A program made the position numbers and the translations under genes. From the NCBI GenBank assembly GCA_030549335.1, contig CM060196.1, positions 18,620,501-18,684,500 on the forward strand: DNA of 64,000 nucleotides, given 5' to 3'. The notes beneath the pieces were generated by a model that was given only the letters and a program-made list of their open reading frames with translations, ran no database searches and was not told the DNA's origin. Positions 1 through 10,278 of this stretch are shown piece after piece; position 1 is the first letter of the stretch; every line of letters begins with the position of its first letter. This stretch comes from Pontederia crassipes (lineage: Eukaryota; Streptophyta; Magnoliopsida; Commelinales; Pontederiaceae).

Positions 1-1084
1 TGGCACAACACATTTTTCACACGCACATAAAAAAATGAAAAGAAATCTTGATGAATGCTTAATGGGACAAGAAAGTGATTATCTCTTCCCTCTACATAAA
101 ATAGTTTATATTATTTGTCTAATCTAAATCTATCCACGTTCGATGATATTAGTATTTATACTCATTTATTCTCGATCGATGCATAAGAAATTACAATTTA
201 AATGTGATGAAATATTATTCATGAAGTTACAAATATGGTAAAGACAAAATTTCTCTGAGTTTTGGCTTCAATCTCATTATTTGCTCCTTTAAACATAATC
301 TTCTTATTTCTCACCTAAGTAGGTTTACAACCTGTATTTTTCATTTTTTTTGGGGGTCGTAATAGAACCAATCAAGATATGTGAGAGCAAAGGAAACTCG
401 TAATTTGTATCATACAACATGATTTGGATTCTGAAATCCAAAGTGCATGTCCTTTATCAAACTTTCAAATTTTGAACTATCAAAGATTCTTTAGATAAAA
501 AAAAGTCGTCTGGTCATTGCAAGACAATTTAGGATTTAGACATCTAGAAATGTTTGACAGACATTTGATCTTATGTAAACAAAAATTTTGAGATGGACCA
601 TTCGAGCTGTCAAGTTTATAAGGGTTCATAATAAGTGTGGTCCATATTGTTTAATGTTTCTAATGTCCGATATTTTTTTACTATTTTTTAGTAAAAATCG
701 CAAGTCATCGAGAAAATTCTTAAATTTAAATCAATTTTCAAATGCAAACATTCGTAAATATAAAAGAGCATATTTATACCACATGGTGAAGTTCAAAAGT
801 CATTTATAATCTATCAATTTGAACATCGAGTTCCATACATTCAAACTTAGGTTCAAATTTATTTTCTTCTTTAAAGTAAAATTTAAATCAAATTTCAAAT
901 GCAAACATTCGTAAATACATAAGAGCATATTTATGACACATGATAAAGTCCAAATTTCATTTGTAATCATTAAAATATAAATTTCAGCATCGAATTCCAT
1001 ACATTCAAACTTAAATTCATTCATTCTTCTCATTCTTTTTTTTTTTTAAGAGAAGATCACCGGATCAACTTTTGTCACGTTGCC
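1..1084. repeat. AT-rich intergenic DNA with a 160-bp tandem duplication
   Basis: No gene is supported here. Two diverged copies of a unit of about 160 bp lie roughly at 715-870 and 875-1030. Both contain the words AAATGCAAACATTCGTAAATA (split here only by drift) near 738 and 897, AAGAGCATATTTAT, and CCATACATTCAAACTTA. The open frames at 588-809 and 800-1033 follow the duplicated sequence, have no recognisable domain and are unlikely to be genes. Confidence 0.55.
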
Positions 1085-1985
1085 TTTGGCATCTAAATAG
1101 CATCGCACCATAGTGCCACTATGGCGTCATGCGATTTTGCGCCTTTTTGGTGTCTGACTTCCACGACGTTAAAAGTGGTTCCCCTAGGCAGCAAATAGTG
1201 TCATGATAGCATATACGTAGCACTGAGTACGGATGTTGATAGGGTCGACAGGGATGGCAATATCTCCTGCTCTTTGTGGGGCCCGTGGAGAATCCCCGAT
1301 CGAAGTTCCGAACTCGAGAAATTTTTTCCCGTGGGATCGGGGATGATGAAAAAAATTATTCCCCGCGGAGCCTTGAATCTTCACACCCTAAAGAATAAGT
1401 GAGTGTACAAAATAGTCTCACATTGATAGTAGTAATAAAGTGAGAGTAAATAGACAAGTATAAATGAAGGAAGAGACTAATGAGATAATATTAAATATTT
1501 ATTGAGAAAGTCCATTTTTAAATATTTTTTAAATTTATAATAATATTTTTATCAAATTATCTCTTAGTAAAAAAATTAATGAAAATTTTTTACTGAACCA
1601 AAAAATGCGGTTCAACTCGGAGTTTTCTGATTTTAACCGATTTTGACTAATTTTTTATCGATTTGATTCGGTTTAATCCGGTCCAAACTAGAATCGGGCC
1701 GCGAGATTCGGAGTCCCCGTGGGGCGTCGAACCCCCACGGAGATCGAGGTGGGGGATAAAATTTCTCCCGGATCGAAAATTCGGGTCGGGGTCAGGGTCG
1801 GGGACGAGGATCAGTCGACGGGATCGAGGTGGAAGAGTGTCCTCCGTTCCGAACAAAGTCGATTGCCACTCCTAAGCGTCGACCCTTTATGGATGCGCCT
1901 ATGACACTATTAGTGCCAAAATATTGTATCGCCCTTTCTCTGTCGCTACTGCAACACTAATGTGCACTTTGGAGGTGTCAGCCTA
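1085..1985. mobile_element. Putative inverted-repeat element with GC-rich arms
   Basis: Two arms face each other across an AT-rich centre. The left arm (about 1185-1255) reads AATAGTGTCAT, GGGTCGAC and TGGCAAT in order; the reverse complement of the right arm (about 1850-1915) reads the same three words in the same order. Inside these lie GC-rich blocks with CCCCGATC and GGGGATCGGGG type words (1270-1370 and 1685-1850), while 1380-1680 is AT-rich. This suggests a non-autonomous TIR transposon or a large hairpin. Exact ends and a target duplication were not found and no transposase is encoded, so the class is left open. Confidence 0.4.
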
Positions 1986-2462
1986 TTTCTTGTTGTGTCT
2001 TAGATATATATTTTGTATTTATTATTGTTATATTTTTTCGATAGTGTTATTATTATTATATATATGACCCTAATTTTTTTTAAAAAATGACTTACATTAT
2101 GTTTGAATTGAGGTAAATGAAGAGTAAAGAGAGGGAGGGGAAGGAAAAAAAATTTCCGAGAAAACCTTAATTTCTCTTCTTTTGTGTTATTTTGTTTTAA
2201 ATTCAACTTGAGATCTAAAAATTCTCTTTCCATCTCTTTCATTTTCTTTCCTTTCCCTGAATGTTCATCCAAACATAGTATTAGGTACCAACAACAGCAA
2301 ATTTCATACGAGCATACCAACCAAAAAACACGATGAAGTTTCAATACCTAGTTCTATCGTGGGAACTAGAAAAAGGAAATTAGCTTTTTTCTTCCCTTTT
2401 TTCCTCTAAAACTGAAAATATAAGTGACATGATAGCTTCCTTCCTGCAAACTGTCCCAATGA
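1986..2462. other. Intergenic; 3' flank of the reductase gene
   Basis: AT-rich DNA downstream of the minus-strand reductase stop codon; it should hold the 3' UTR. No second gene or clear polyadenylation hexamer position could be assigned. The open frame at 2000-2344 has no recognisable domain. Confidence 0.4.
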
Positions 2463-2670
2463 TCAGATCTCACCATCCCAGAACTCCTCCAGAGATTTGT
2501 ATTGCCCAGTAGGTGAGATGAACCCCAGGGCCCTGACTCCCTTGCACTGCTCAATCATGTTGATCTTCTGCCTCTCCTCTTCATCCAGCTCCCAGTCGAA
2601 GATGTCCAGGTTCTGCATCATCCTCTCCCCCTTAAAGCTCTTCACCAGAACACAGTCCCCTTGCTCATAC
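2463..2670 (-). CDS. Reductase exon 4, main part (severed)
   Basis: Continues with EQGDCVLVKSF (the family's NADPH 2'-phosphate-binding region, with Lys-Ser) and ends ..SLEEFWDGEI followed by TGA at 2465-2463. Bases 2670-2666 are the second copy of the target duplication. The body has no stop or frameshift. Confidence 0.88.
2666..2670. repeat. Target-site duplication CATAC (left copy)
   Basis: Identical to 5617-5621; together they bracket the LTR and prove a retroviral-type integration into exon 4. Confidence 0.92.
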
Positions 2671-3199
2671 TGTAACGCCTCCAAAATCCGCCCTTCCGCC
2701 ACGCTGGCGGTCGGACTGACCAAGGGAGCGCTACTCACTACCTATGACTACTTTGATTTTGACTTTGACTGGTCAACAATTGACCCACATGACAGTAGAA
2801 ATGAATAAAGATATAATAATGATGCAGAAGAAATGTTACTAGAATTCAACAGATGTCACATGACATGGAAATGTGGAACAAATATCATTGGAAAGCAACC
2901 GACGTCACATGATGCAAGATAATTCGGGAGAACTAGGGAAAACAAAGGAAGTTCGAATAATTCTGGGAACATTAACAAAAGCAAAGCTATAAAGGGAAAT
3001 AGAAGTACTTCATATATACAAAGCTAGATAATTTAAATGCAGAATGCAAATGGCGGAAAGTTGTGGTCGTTGCTAGTCATGTGCCGCCATCCTGAAGCTC
3101 TGCATTATCCACCTCCTCCTAAGCAGGGGCATGGAATGCCCGTGAGCTAACGCCCAGTACTCATAGAATCATAGATGATGAAATGATAATCAATGATCA

Positions 3200-3335
3200 A
3201 ATACTGTGTTCATTACTTTAACAATGTTCTATACAATGCTATGCTCTGTGATTCATTACTATGCTCTGATGTTCATTGCTTTGTTCTACTGACACTTACC
3301 ATGCTCTGTTGTTCATTACCATGCTCTGTTATACT
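3200..3335. repeat. Short degenerate tandem repeat inside the solo LTR
   Basis: Four or five degenerate units of roughly 22-30 bp built on ATGCTCTGTTGTTCATTAC. It makes an open frame at 3193-3396 with Cys/Leu-rich low complexity, which I do not treat as a gene. Confidence 0.5.
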
Positions 3336-3489
3336 TTGTGTGGAACTACGTATTTTACAATACTATATGATCATTGATGTTCGTTGTCCTATGTGAGCTC
3401 AACTTTAGTTAATTGGGAAGCTAGAGGTGTCTCTGCCTTGAATATTGCCAGGGTGCCCATAACAGGGAAGGTGTACACGTTGGCACAAC

Positions 3490-3765
3490 CTTTTCGGAAT
3501 GCAGGTGGGAGAAGGCCTACATTCCAGGAACAGTGGTCGTTACGGACCCCGTAGGTTCACTGTCTCCTCAGCTAGCTACCTGTCCCTCTGGCATAACTAT
3601 GAAATTCACATATGCCCCTGTGGGGGAAGAGTGCGTTCCTTGCGTCACTCTTATTCGGAGCACAGGTGGGAGAGGGCCTGTGGTCCAGGAGCAGTGGTAT
3701 TTAAACTCAGTAGATACACTGTCTCCTCAGTGCAGCTACATGCCCCTCCAATGCCTTGACCTTGA
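3490..3765. repeat. Diverged direct repeat of about 165 bp inside the solo LTR
   Basis: Two units (about 3490-3590 and 3655-3750) share GCAGGTGGGAGA-GGCCT, CCAGGA-CAGTGGT and CACTGTCTCCTCAG. They belong to the LTR and explain the overlapping open frames at 3499-3781. Confidence 0.6.
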
Positions 3766-5370
3766 CCTTGGCCTTGAATAACACATAGCTATCACATTCA
3801 TTGATCTTTATTTTATTTGTCTTATTTATCTTCTTTAAAAATCATAACCAGAAAAAGAGTAATGTCATGACCTTTTTTTTTCGAGGGAAGAAAATTTCAT
3901 CTATTCTTTACTTTGTTGAATATGACCTCAAGTGGGCCTATCGAATGTGGGGCTCAATTATGGAGGTCAGGGCCCAAAGTTATCCATATGAAATACTATA
4001 TTATGATAAGTGCATATACAAGCATATGTGCCCATTACGTGTCTGCACCATCAAAGATATAGGTATCGAAGAACTATTATAGCAACTAAACAAGATATAT
4101 GCACCCACACTATCAGTTAAATCATTATAATGAATAAATTAATATTTGTCCAGCAAGTCTATCTCAACTCACATGCATGCGGGCAGTGCACAATTCTAAG
4201 TAAATTAAGACTTTATGGGAGATTATCTATATGTGTAATATAATAATTTTTACTCATTTTAATTAATGTAACAAGGAAAATCATGACAATTTCTTTCTTT
4301 CCTTGACGCGACAGATTTATATGCAGGCATAAACTATACTTGTCTCTAAATCCTAATAAAGATGTATCGTGTGAGGCATAAATCAGATCAAATAAAATCA
4401 TGCGACACTGAAAATTAATAATTTAACGCCTGACCATGATTGTAACATCAGAAATATATTTGTGTCCAGAGTATCATATTAGACTAATGCAAAAATAATC
4501 CAGGGCATTATAGATCAATCGTCACAATATATGGATTAATAAATAGTCCTCCGAGGCATCATATTAGGCCCATAAAACTCATGCTGTCCTTTGACTATAA
4601 AATCCTTAATTACAGTTTTATGTTTGATGCCATGTGGTGCAACGAAGATGAAGAAAAGGCTTCAAACCTCTCAATAATATTTATACACATCCGATACATG
4701 CAAGATATAAAAGTGATCTCATTCATTGCTTTGTATATAATATAATAACAAACATTGTTGTATAAGAATGTTGCTTATACAACCATACATCACGCACTTT
4801 TAGCAGACTGCATACATGTATAGTAATCATTACAAACCACCGGCAGGAGATATATATATTGTCTCTATGTAATTGTTACTATCTATTAACCCCAATCAGT
4901 TAACTATTTGGATAATTTCTTATGATCATCCGAACTAGAAAGGATAAATCATAAGTTAATATTCCTTATTCATGATTCGGCAATAACCATTAATATACCT
5001 AAATCACAATTTACCATTCCTATATTATCATTCATAAATTCAAGAATCATCGTAGTTTCTCGAAGAAGAAAATAGTAAAAATATTTGGATCCCCGTTACA
5101 TACACTATGAAAGATGCTTCTATGCTTCTCTAAGTCATAATAAATTCGAAACGCGTGACAAATGATCTACATTTCTTCATCTAGGAATTTTATACATCTA
5201 CGGTACCTCTTTTGATCGTCCTACTTTTGCTCGTGTGCTCTACGTCTGCCGGTTCTTGCGCTGGTTACTATTCGTATGTCGGTCGTAGTTCGTCGGAGAT
5301 GGAGGAGAAGAAGAGAAGATGGAGGCAGTTGCTTGAAGAGTCCAAATGGGTGAGTGTCCACGACCTTCCC

Positions 5371-5382
5371 CCTTTTATAATT
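5371..5382 (-). promoter_or_regulatory. TATA box of the solo LTR
   Basis: TTATAAAAGGGGG on the minus strand, inside the LTR and oriented towards the 3' part of the reductase gene. It could drive a transcript reading into exon 4. Confidence 0.5.
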
Positions 5383-5616
5383 ACTGCTGCTTCTCTTCTA
5401 CTGTGAAGGAGACGTGAGAGGGGAGGTGAAGGAGGAGTGAGGAAAGAGTGGGAGAGAGGGTCTCGTGGGAAGTGGGAGAGAATGGGGGAGAGAAGTGGGG
5501 AGGAGAGTGGGGAGGGGAGAATGACCGATTCTTAAGTACCCCACTCTTTTTTTTTTTAATCCGAATTTTCTACATTTTGAATTTCAAATAAAATGAGTAA
5601 ATGGCAGGGCGTTACA

Positions 5617-5621
5617 CATAC
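5617..5621. repeat. Target-site duplication CATAC (right copy)
   Basis: Identical to 2666-2670; removing one copy with the LTR restores the exon frame. Confidence 0.92.
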
Positions 5622-5638
5622 ACCCACCTCAGGCAAAC
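5617..5638 (-). CDS. Reductase exon 4, first 22 bp (severed)
   Basis: Starts after a TTCCAG acceptor and reads VCLRWVY up to the first base of the next codon, where the LTR begins. The last five bases (5621-5617) are one copy of the target duplication. The frame continues at 2665 on the far side of the LTR. Confidence 0.85.
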
Positions 5639-5740
5639 CTGGAACATGCACTTACATGTTAATACATTGTTACAGCAAAATTATGTGCGTGATCTGGCAC
5701 AAGGCGTGCAAACAATCAGCAACGAGCAACGAATGCTTAC

Positions 5741-5920
5741 TAGAGCAAGACTCTTTCCTTTGGCTTCAGCAATTCGCTGGAGGACTTGGCAGTTCATGAC
5801 CCCGTCCGCGCCCCAAGAGGTCCCTTTCCCCCCCAGGGGCGAGTAGGCGCACACCTGAATCCCCTTGGCCACGCAGAACTCTCTCAGCTTCTTCTGTTGC
5901 CACAGTGGGTTCACCTCCAC
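5741..5920 (-). CDS. Reductase exon 3
   Basis: Exactly 60 codons in phase 0, from VEVNPLWQQ to KGKSLAL, including the AYSPLGG motif. The acceptor is GATCAG (5926-5921) and the donor is GTAAGC (5740-5735). A second possible acceptor, TTACAG, lies 15 nt upstream and would add five residues in frame. Confidence 0.85.
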
Positions 5921-6003
5921 CTGATCAAATTCAATCTGTAAGTTAATGCACCGATCCATGCACGCGCGCACGCATTATTCTGAGTACATATATGTATGCA
6001 TGC

Positions 6004-6247
6004 CTGGTTGACAACAGGAGGGATCTTTGCGATGGAGAGCAGTGCTTTCAGCTTCTTGCACGAGAAGTTGCAGACCCCTATGGCCCTGGTCAGGCCAAGC
6101 TTCTGGCACTCCTCCATGGCCGCCCACACTGAGCTCAAGTCGAAGGTCAGGTGGTCCCCCTCCGGCACTGGAAACACGTACTTCCCTGCCTTCGTGGTCA
6201 CGGGCCAGTGAATGAGGTAGAGGTCGAGGTACTCCGTTCCGAGGTTC
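6004..6247 (-). CDS. Reductase exon 2
   Basis: Begins at an AAG acceptor and reads [15 protein letters not shown], supplying His121, then the segment with [11 protein letters not shown] and IGVCNFS found in this family. It ends at VVNQ, where family members have a conserved intron. The donor dinucleotide is GC (CAG|GC at 6003-6002), so this appears to be a GC-AG intron. Confidence 0.85.
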
Positions 6248-6348
6248 CTTACGGAGAAAGAAATTACAGTTTCCTTGCGTACGTAGAGCTTGATCAAAAC
6301 TGAAATGAGCTCAAAGGGGCGGCCAGCCATGGATCGATGGAGTCGTAC

Positions 6349-6671
6349 CTTAGAGTGTCCTGCAGTGCGGGGAGGACGCGGTCGGCGTGGGCGTCGGCGC
6401 ACCAGAGCTTGGAGGTGATGAATAGCTCGTCCCGGGACGCGAGGGCCCCTATCCGGAGGGCCTCCGCCACGGCCTCGCCGACGGGGCGCTCGGACAGGTA
6501 CACCGCGGCCGTGTCGAAGTGCCGGTAGCCGAGTTGGATGGCGCGCAGGACGGCCGATCTTATGTCCGCCTGGCCCAATGGGTAGACCGCGGTACCCATG
6601 CCGATGACGGGCATGGCCTTGGAGCACGACGAGCCCCGTAGCACCACTTCCGGGATCTTTTTGCAGGCCAT
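6349..6671 (-). CDS. Reductase exon 1
   Basis: Encodes residues 1-108, starting [11 protein letters not shown]. It holds the first strands of the TIM barrel, the [11 protein letters not shown] motif (Asp53, Tyr58) and ITSKLW (Lys88). It ends in the codon for Arg108 split as AG|G at a canonical GT donor (6348-6347). It is strikingly GC-rich compared with the surrounding AT-rich DNA. Confidence 0.9.
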
Positions 6672-7679
6672 ACCGGTGGTGGTGGTTGCGGCGATAGATG
6701 ATGGCACGCAGAGTTCGGATTTAATAGTGCCACTACACTTCGATTGGCAATAGTCTCAAGCTTAATTTAGTAATTTACTCACTGTGTGGCCAGCAGCGTT
6801 CCCCACTCCACCGTACTATGACACAGTTCTTGCTCTACTATTTGTTTGTTGAGTTGTTGTTGCGTTCAGGAAAAGTAGAAACACAAAAAAAGAGCAAGAA
6901 AACATTTCCTCATTCACATGGGCCCTCCCAATAATTTTAGGGCTGTGTTTGGACTTTGGATCTAACAATCAAAGTTTCGGTAAGTTCTCAAAACTTGGGA
7001 GGGCTTTTAATGTCATAGAAAAACTTATATTGTAATCAAAAAATATTTTTCTCATCTTTTTTATGTGCCAACTTACTAATGAAATATGCACAATATCATA
7101 CGCATAATTCATTTCTTTTGTCAATTTTCATACGACAAGAGCTACGTTATATTAATGGTGAACAAATTAATTGGACTACTGTTATTGACGAATGTGAAAA
7201 GAAAATTATAAAAATATAAAAAAAATCAGAAGGGATAGAAAAGATATCAGTCGGTATTAAATGGTTGCTATTTACGTGCACAATTAATTAGGGAAGAAAA
7301 TAAGTCTAGTTTAAACATAAAGATAACATGTACACTTTATTATGGGTTGACTATTATTAATTATTTATAGTCAATACTAATAAATTATAATATTGTCAAT
7401 TAGAAATTGAGGAATCAAACTACGGATGGCCATGGTGTTTGGACCTCTAGAGGGAGCTCCAAAGGGCTCCAACAATCTCTCGATTAATGTATAACACCAA
7501 AAATTAATTTAAAAAAATTGACTACGTCACTTTCGGATCATCGAACAAACCAAATTGGATTCTTTTTTCTCATTTTATTTTTAACTTTTGAGAAGTTGGG
7601 AATCCTTTCATTTTTATGACTTTTGAGAATCAGAGCACCTTTCCCAATTTATCATGAGTTAGATATATGCTCTTTTATA
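6672..7679. other. Upstream region of the reductase gene
   Basis: Non-coding. It should contain the minus-strand promoter; an ATTGG (CCAAT on the minus strand) lies near 6743, but no clear TATA box was found close to the start codon. Further right, 6900-7679 is AT-rich with no recognisable gene. Confidence 0.45.
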
Positions 7680-8109
7680 CGTTGGAGTAAAATTTTAAAG
7701 TCTTATATAATTATATTTTGATGATGTCGAAAAATTAAAATTATATGTCGAAAAAATTTAAATAGAAATAAGTTACTTCAAACATTAAATTTTCGATTAA
7801 TAATTGTCTATGTTCTCATGGAATTGCATTAAGAGAAAAATATTAAAATTGTAGATAATTCTGTCAACTTTTCATAGAATTAAAAATCATCTCATTTGGA
7901 TACTTATATGAAAAGTTATGAATAAAATAATAAAGGTCGGAAATGTATTATTTAAAATGGACAAATCTTTGTGCTAAAATTGGAATCAATATTTGACTAT
8001 GGTCTCATTAGATTTTAGATCAATAATAAATATAAAAAACTCTATTAGCTTTCCATGAAATAAAAAATCATCTCATTTAGATAATTGTACAAATAATTAT
8101 GTCAAAATA

Positions 8110-8335
8110 GTGCAGGACGCTGGAATACCGATCGATCGGTCAGGCACATCAATCGACCAATTAGTGTAGAAAATGACTAGTTTTAAGAAACAAAATGATG
8201 AAGTTATACTGGTCGTGGTACCGGTCAACCAGTTGGTCAATCGACAGTGCAGAATTCATCAACGATCATATTTTTTCATAAAAAAATGTACCGATTGATC
8301 GGTGGGGCAAAACGATCAATCAATCAGCACGCAAA
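8110..8335. repeat. Palindromic CGATCGGT-type repeat cluster in the Copia-2 LTR
   Basis: Several imperfect palindromes of the type CCGATCGATCGG and GGTCAATCGAC. The same class of motif fills the Copia-1 LTRs. Sirevirus LTRs are known to carry arrays of CGG...CCG palindromes. Confidence 0.6.
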
Positions 8336-8409
8336 ATGCACTAAAATAATCGTATTTTGGCTTCAAAATTAGGAAACAAATCCCAACGGTTAAATATAGT
8401 TAAAAAGAC

Positions 8410-8416
8410 TATAAAA
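8410..8416 (+). promoter_or_regulatory. TATA box of the Copia-2 LTR
   Basis: TATAAAA in the context AGACTATAAAAGAAG, the same context as in both Copia-1 LTRs (22423 and 31043). Confidence 0.6.
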
Positions 8417-8979
8417 GAAGACCAAGGGATTCAAAATTAATCAAGCATTCAATGGAAACTTCAAGCATCAAAGAAAAATCATTTTCTTGAAGTCATTGTT
8501 ATATTTTTCTCTCGTTCTCTCTTCTTTTCTTATGAGGTTGATATTTGTAAAAGAGAGAAATACTTTTTTGAAAATTTGAGTGTGAGCTCTTACCTCTCAG
8601 ACTAGAAAAAAAATATAAGCTTCCTAAGATGAGAGATGTGTCTTACCTCTCAAAACAGAAAAAATGTGGTTTGATCTTCCTTGCCCCATTTGGAACGAAG
8701 AAAGAGTTTATTAGAATCTCCGACAGTTTTGAAGTTGAGAAGTCGGAGCGGGGACTTAGGCCAAGGTGTGGCCGAACTTCGTCAACAATCACCTTGAGTT
8801 CTTGTGTTTGATTTTTCTCTCCCTCTCTTTCTCATATTATTATGCATGTGATGTGATTCGATTTGCAATGGTTTAAAGTTTAACAAATCAATTTTAAACT
8901 TCCGCAATGACTTTCATGAAATCGATATTTTAGAATTTAACACCAATTCCCCTCTATTGATGCCTTAGAATTCTACAAT

Positions 8980-8991
8980 TCTTATCAGAGC
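8980..8991 (+). other. Decayed primer binding site of Copia-2
   Basis: TCTTATCAGAGC, two nucleotides after the LTR end. It is a mutated form of TGGTATCAGAGC (initiator Met tRNA), which is intact at the same place in Copia-1. Confidence 0.7.
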
Positions 8992-9031
8992 AAGATTGCT
9001 CTCTTTTTAAGATTTAATCATCTTTTAGAGC

Positions 9032-10278
9032 ATGTCATCATTTTTTGAGAAGGATCTTCCATTTTCGACCCACTGAGTTTTTTAGACTATTCTTTTGCTT
9101 CTTGAAAACTTATAATAAAGGCATATTTATGTTTCATTGATTTTGATATGTGGGAAGTCATAGAAAATGGTTTTGAAAAAATAAAGAATATTTTAAATGG
9201 TATTTCCATTGATCTTTCTTTCCTTTGGTATGATGCTTTTCAAATGATGATTGAAAAAATTAACTACAACGTTAAAAATATTTTTTATTTTTCATTAGAT
9301 TCTTATGGCATGAATCTTATTTTTAAATGCTCCACTTCTTATGAGATTTGACAAGTTTTGTTAAATAGTTATGGAGTGACTTTGACAAAAAAGACATATC
9401 GGATGTGGACAATGAAAAAAATGATAGTTCTATATTCATAACATTCAATAATGAAGTGTTATGTTTAATGGTAAAAAGTGAGAATGAAGAGGTAACATCA
9501 ACTTCATCTTATTGCTCTACTAATGATAGTGAGGATGATATTGATATTGTTTTTTATATTCATAAAGAATTTGTTTCACTGATTCAAAAGTATCTTTCTC
9601 TTAAAAAGAAAATTGGATTATTAAGAAATGAATTGGATGTTTTGAAAAATGAGTTTTAATTTTTTTTTCAAGAAGAAAGATATGCTTGTCTAGTTTAAAA
9701 TGAAACCTTAATGAATATCTTCATATTATGAAAAATGATTTTGAAAATTTAAAAAATGAAAAGAATGTATGTTTAGTTGAAAATGAAAATTTGATAAAGA
9801 TAATTGATTCACTCTCCTTGAAAATTAAAAATTATGAAGTTTTGAAGATAGAGAATTCAAGGTTGATTATATTATAAAATGAATCGCAAAAGAAAATAAC
9901 TCTTTTACGAAATGCCTTACATGATAAAAGTGTTAGGAATGTTCAAAAATCTATTAAAATGTTTAAAAACTCTAATGATTATAAAAAGAAAATGAACTTG
10001 AGGAAAAATGTCAAAAACACAAAAGGTGTTTGAAATATTCTTGTTCTTCAAAGGAAAAGCATTCTAAAAATTATTATTTGAAGAATAAACATTCTTATGA
10101 TCGTGTTTTTAATGTTAAATATTCTCATGTCTCATATAATGATACTTTAAAATTTGGATATGATCATAATCACTTTATTAAATCATTTATTATTTGTCAT
10201 TATTGTAATTCTCATGGTCATTATTCATTTGAATGTCAAATTAAAAAACTCATTAATATGGGCATGAAATTGATGTGA
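9032..10278 (+). pseudogene. Copia-2 gag remnant with zinc knuckle
   Basis: Broken capsid-nucleocapsid gene. The stretch after 9117 reads CFIDFDMWEVIENGF, the conserved N-terminal part of Copia/Sirevirus gag (DUF4219/UBN2 type). Near 10192-10233 a nucleocapsid zinc knuckle is intact: CHYCNSHGHYSFEC, a CX2CX4HX4C pattern. Between them are Lys/Glu-rich coiled-coil-like segments (9405-9659) and several stops and frameshifts. The product would package retrotransposon RNA in cytoplasmic particles; this copy cannot. Confidence 0.75.

Larger units (their letters stand above)
2671..5616 (-). mobile_element. Solo LTR of an LTR retrotransposon inserted in exon 4
   Basis: A 2946-bp insertion with termini TGTAACGCC and GGCGTTACA (perfect 9-bp inverted ends of TG...CA type) and a perfect 5-bp target duplication CATAC at 2666-2670 and 5617-5621. 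No PBS, polypurine tract, gag or pol is seen, so this is a solo LTR, of the long kind found in Ty3/gypsy Tekay-like families. Promoter signals lie on the minus strand: a TTATAAAAGGGGG box near 5380-5370, downstream of a pyrimidine-rich region, so the LTR is read in the same direction as the reductase gene. Open frames inside are short and have no domain. Confidence 0.88.
2463..6671 (-). pseudogene. Aldo-keto reductase gene (AKR4 type), exon 4 interrupted by a solo LTR
   Basis: NADPH-dependent aldo-keto reductase of the plant AKR4 group, which includes deoxymugineic acid synthase, chalcone (polyketide) reductase and codeinone reductase; these soluble enzymes reduce carbonyls to alcohols. Four exons are visible: 6671-6349, 6247-6004, 5920-5741 and 5638-5617 continuing at 2665-2463 after the insertion. 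Without the insertion and one copy of its target duplication the exons sum to 972 bp, 323 residues plus stop, the usual family length. The catalytic tetrad is present: Asp53 in [11 protein letters not shown], Tyr58, Lys88 in ITSKLW and His121 in LIHWP. The start at 6671 is the first ATG; an upstream in-frame GTG at 6707 is not needed. No frameshift or stop was seen, so the LTR in exon 4 is the only visible lesion. Exact substrate cannot be told. Confidence 0.9.
7680..8977 (+). repeat. 5' LTR of Copia-2
   Basis: Starts CGTTGGAGT (TG mutated to CG) and ends TTCTACA. It contains CGATCGATCGGT-type palindromic words (8125-8330) and a TATA box (8410-8416), the same layout as the Copia-1 LTR. It matches 36889-37200 over its first part. 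Confidence 0.8.

Noticed and set aside
5212..5406. Small frame with a possible signal peptide (MIVLLLLVCSTSAGSCAG)
   Set aside because: Lies inside the solo LTR, opposite to the LTR's promoter direction, and has no homologue that I recognise.
6672..6707. Upstream GTG start adding twelve residues to the reductase
   Set aside because: The ATG at 6671 gives the family's usual N-terminus and length; a GTG start is unlikely in a plant gene.
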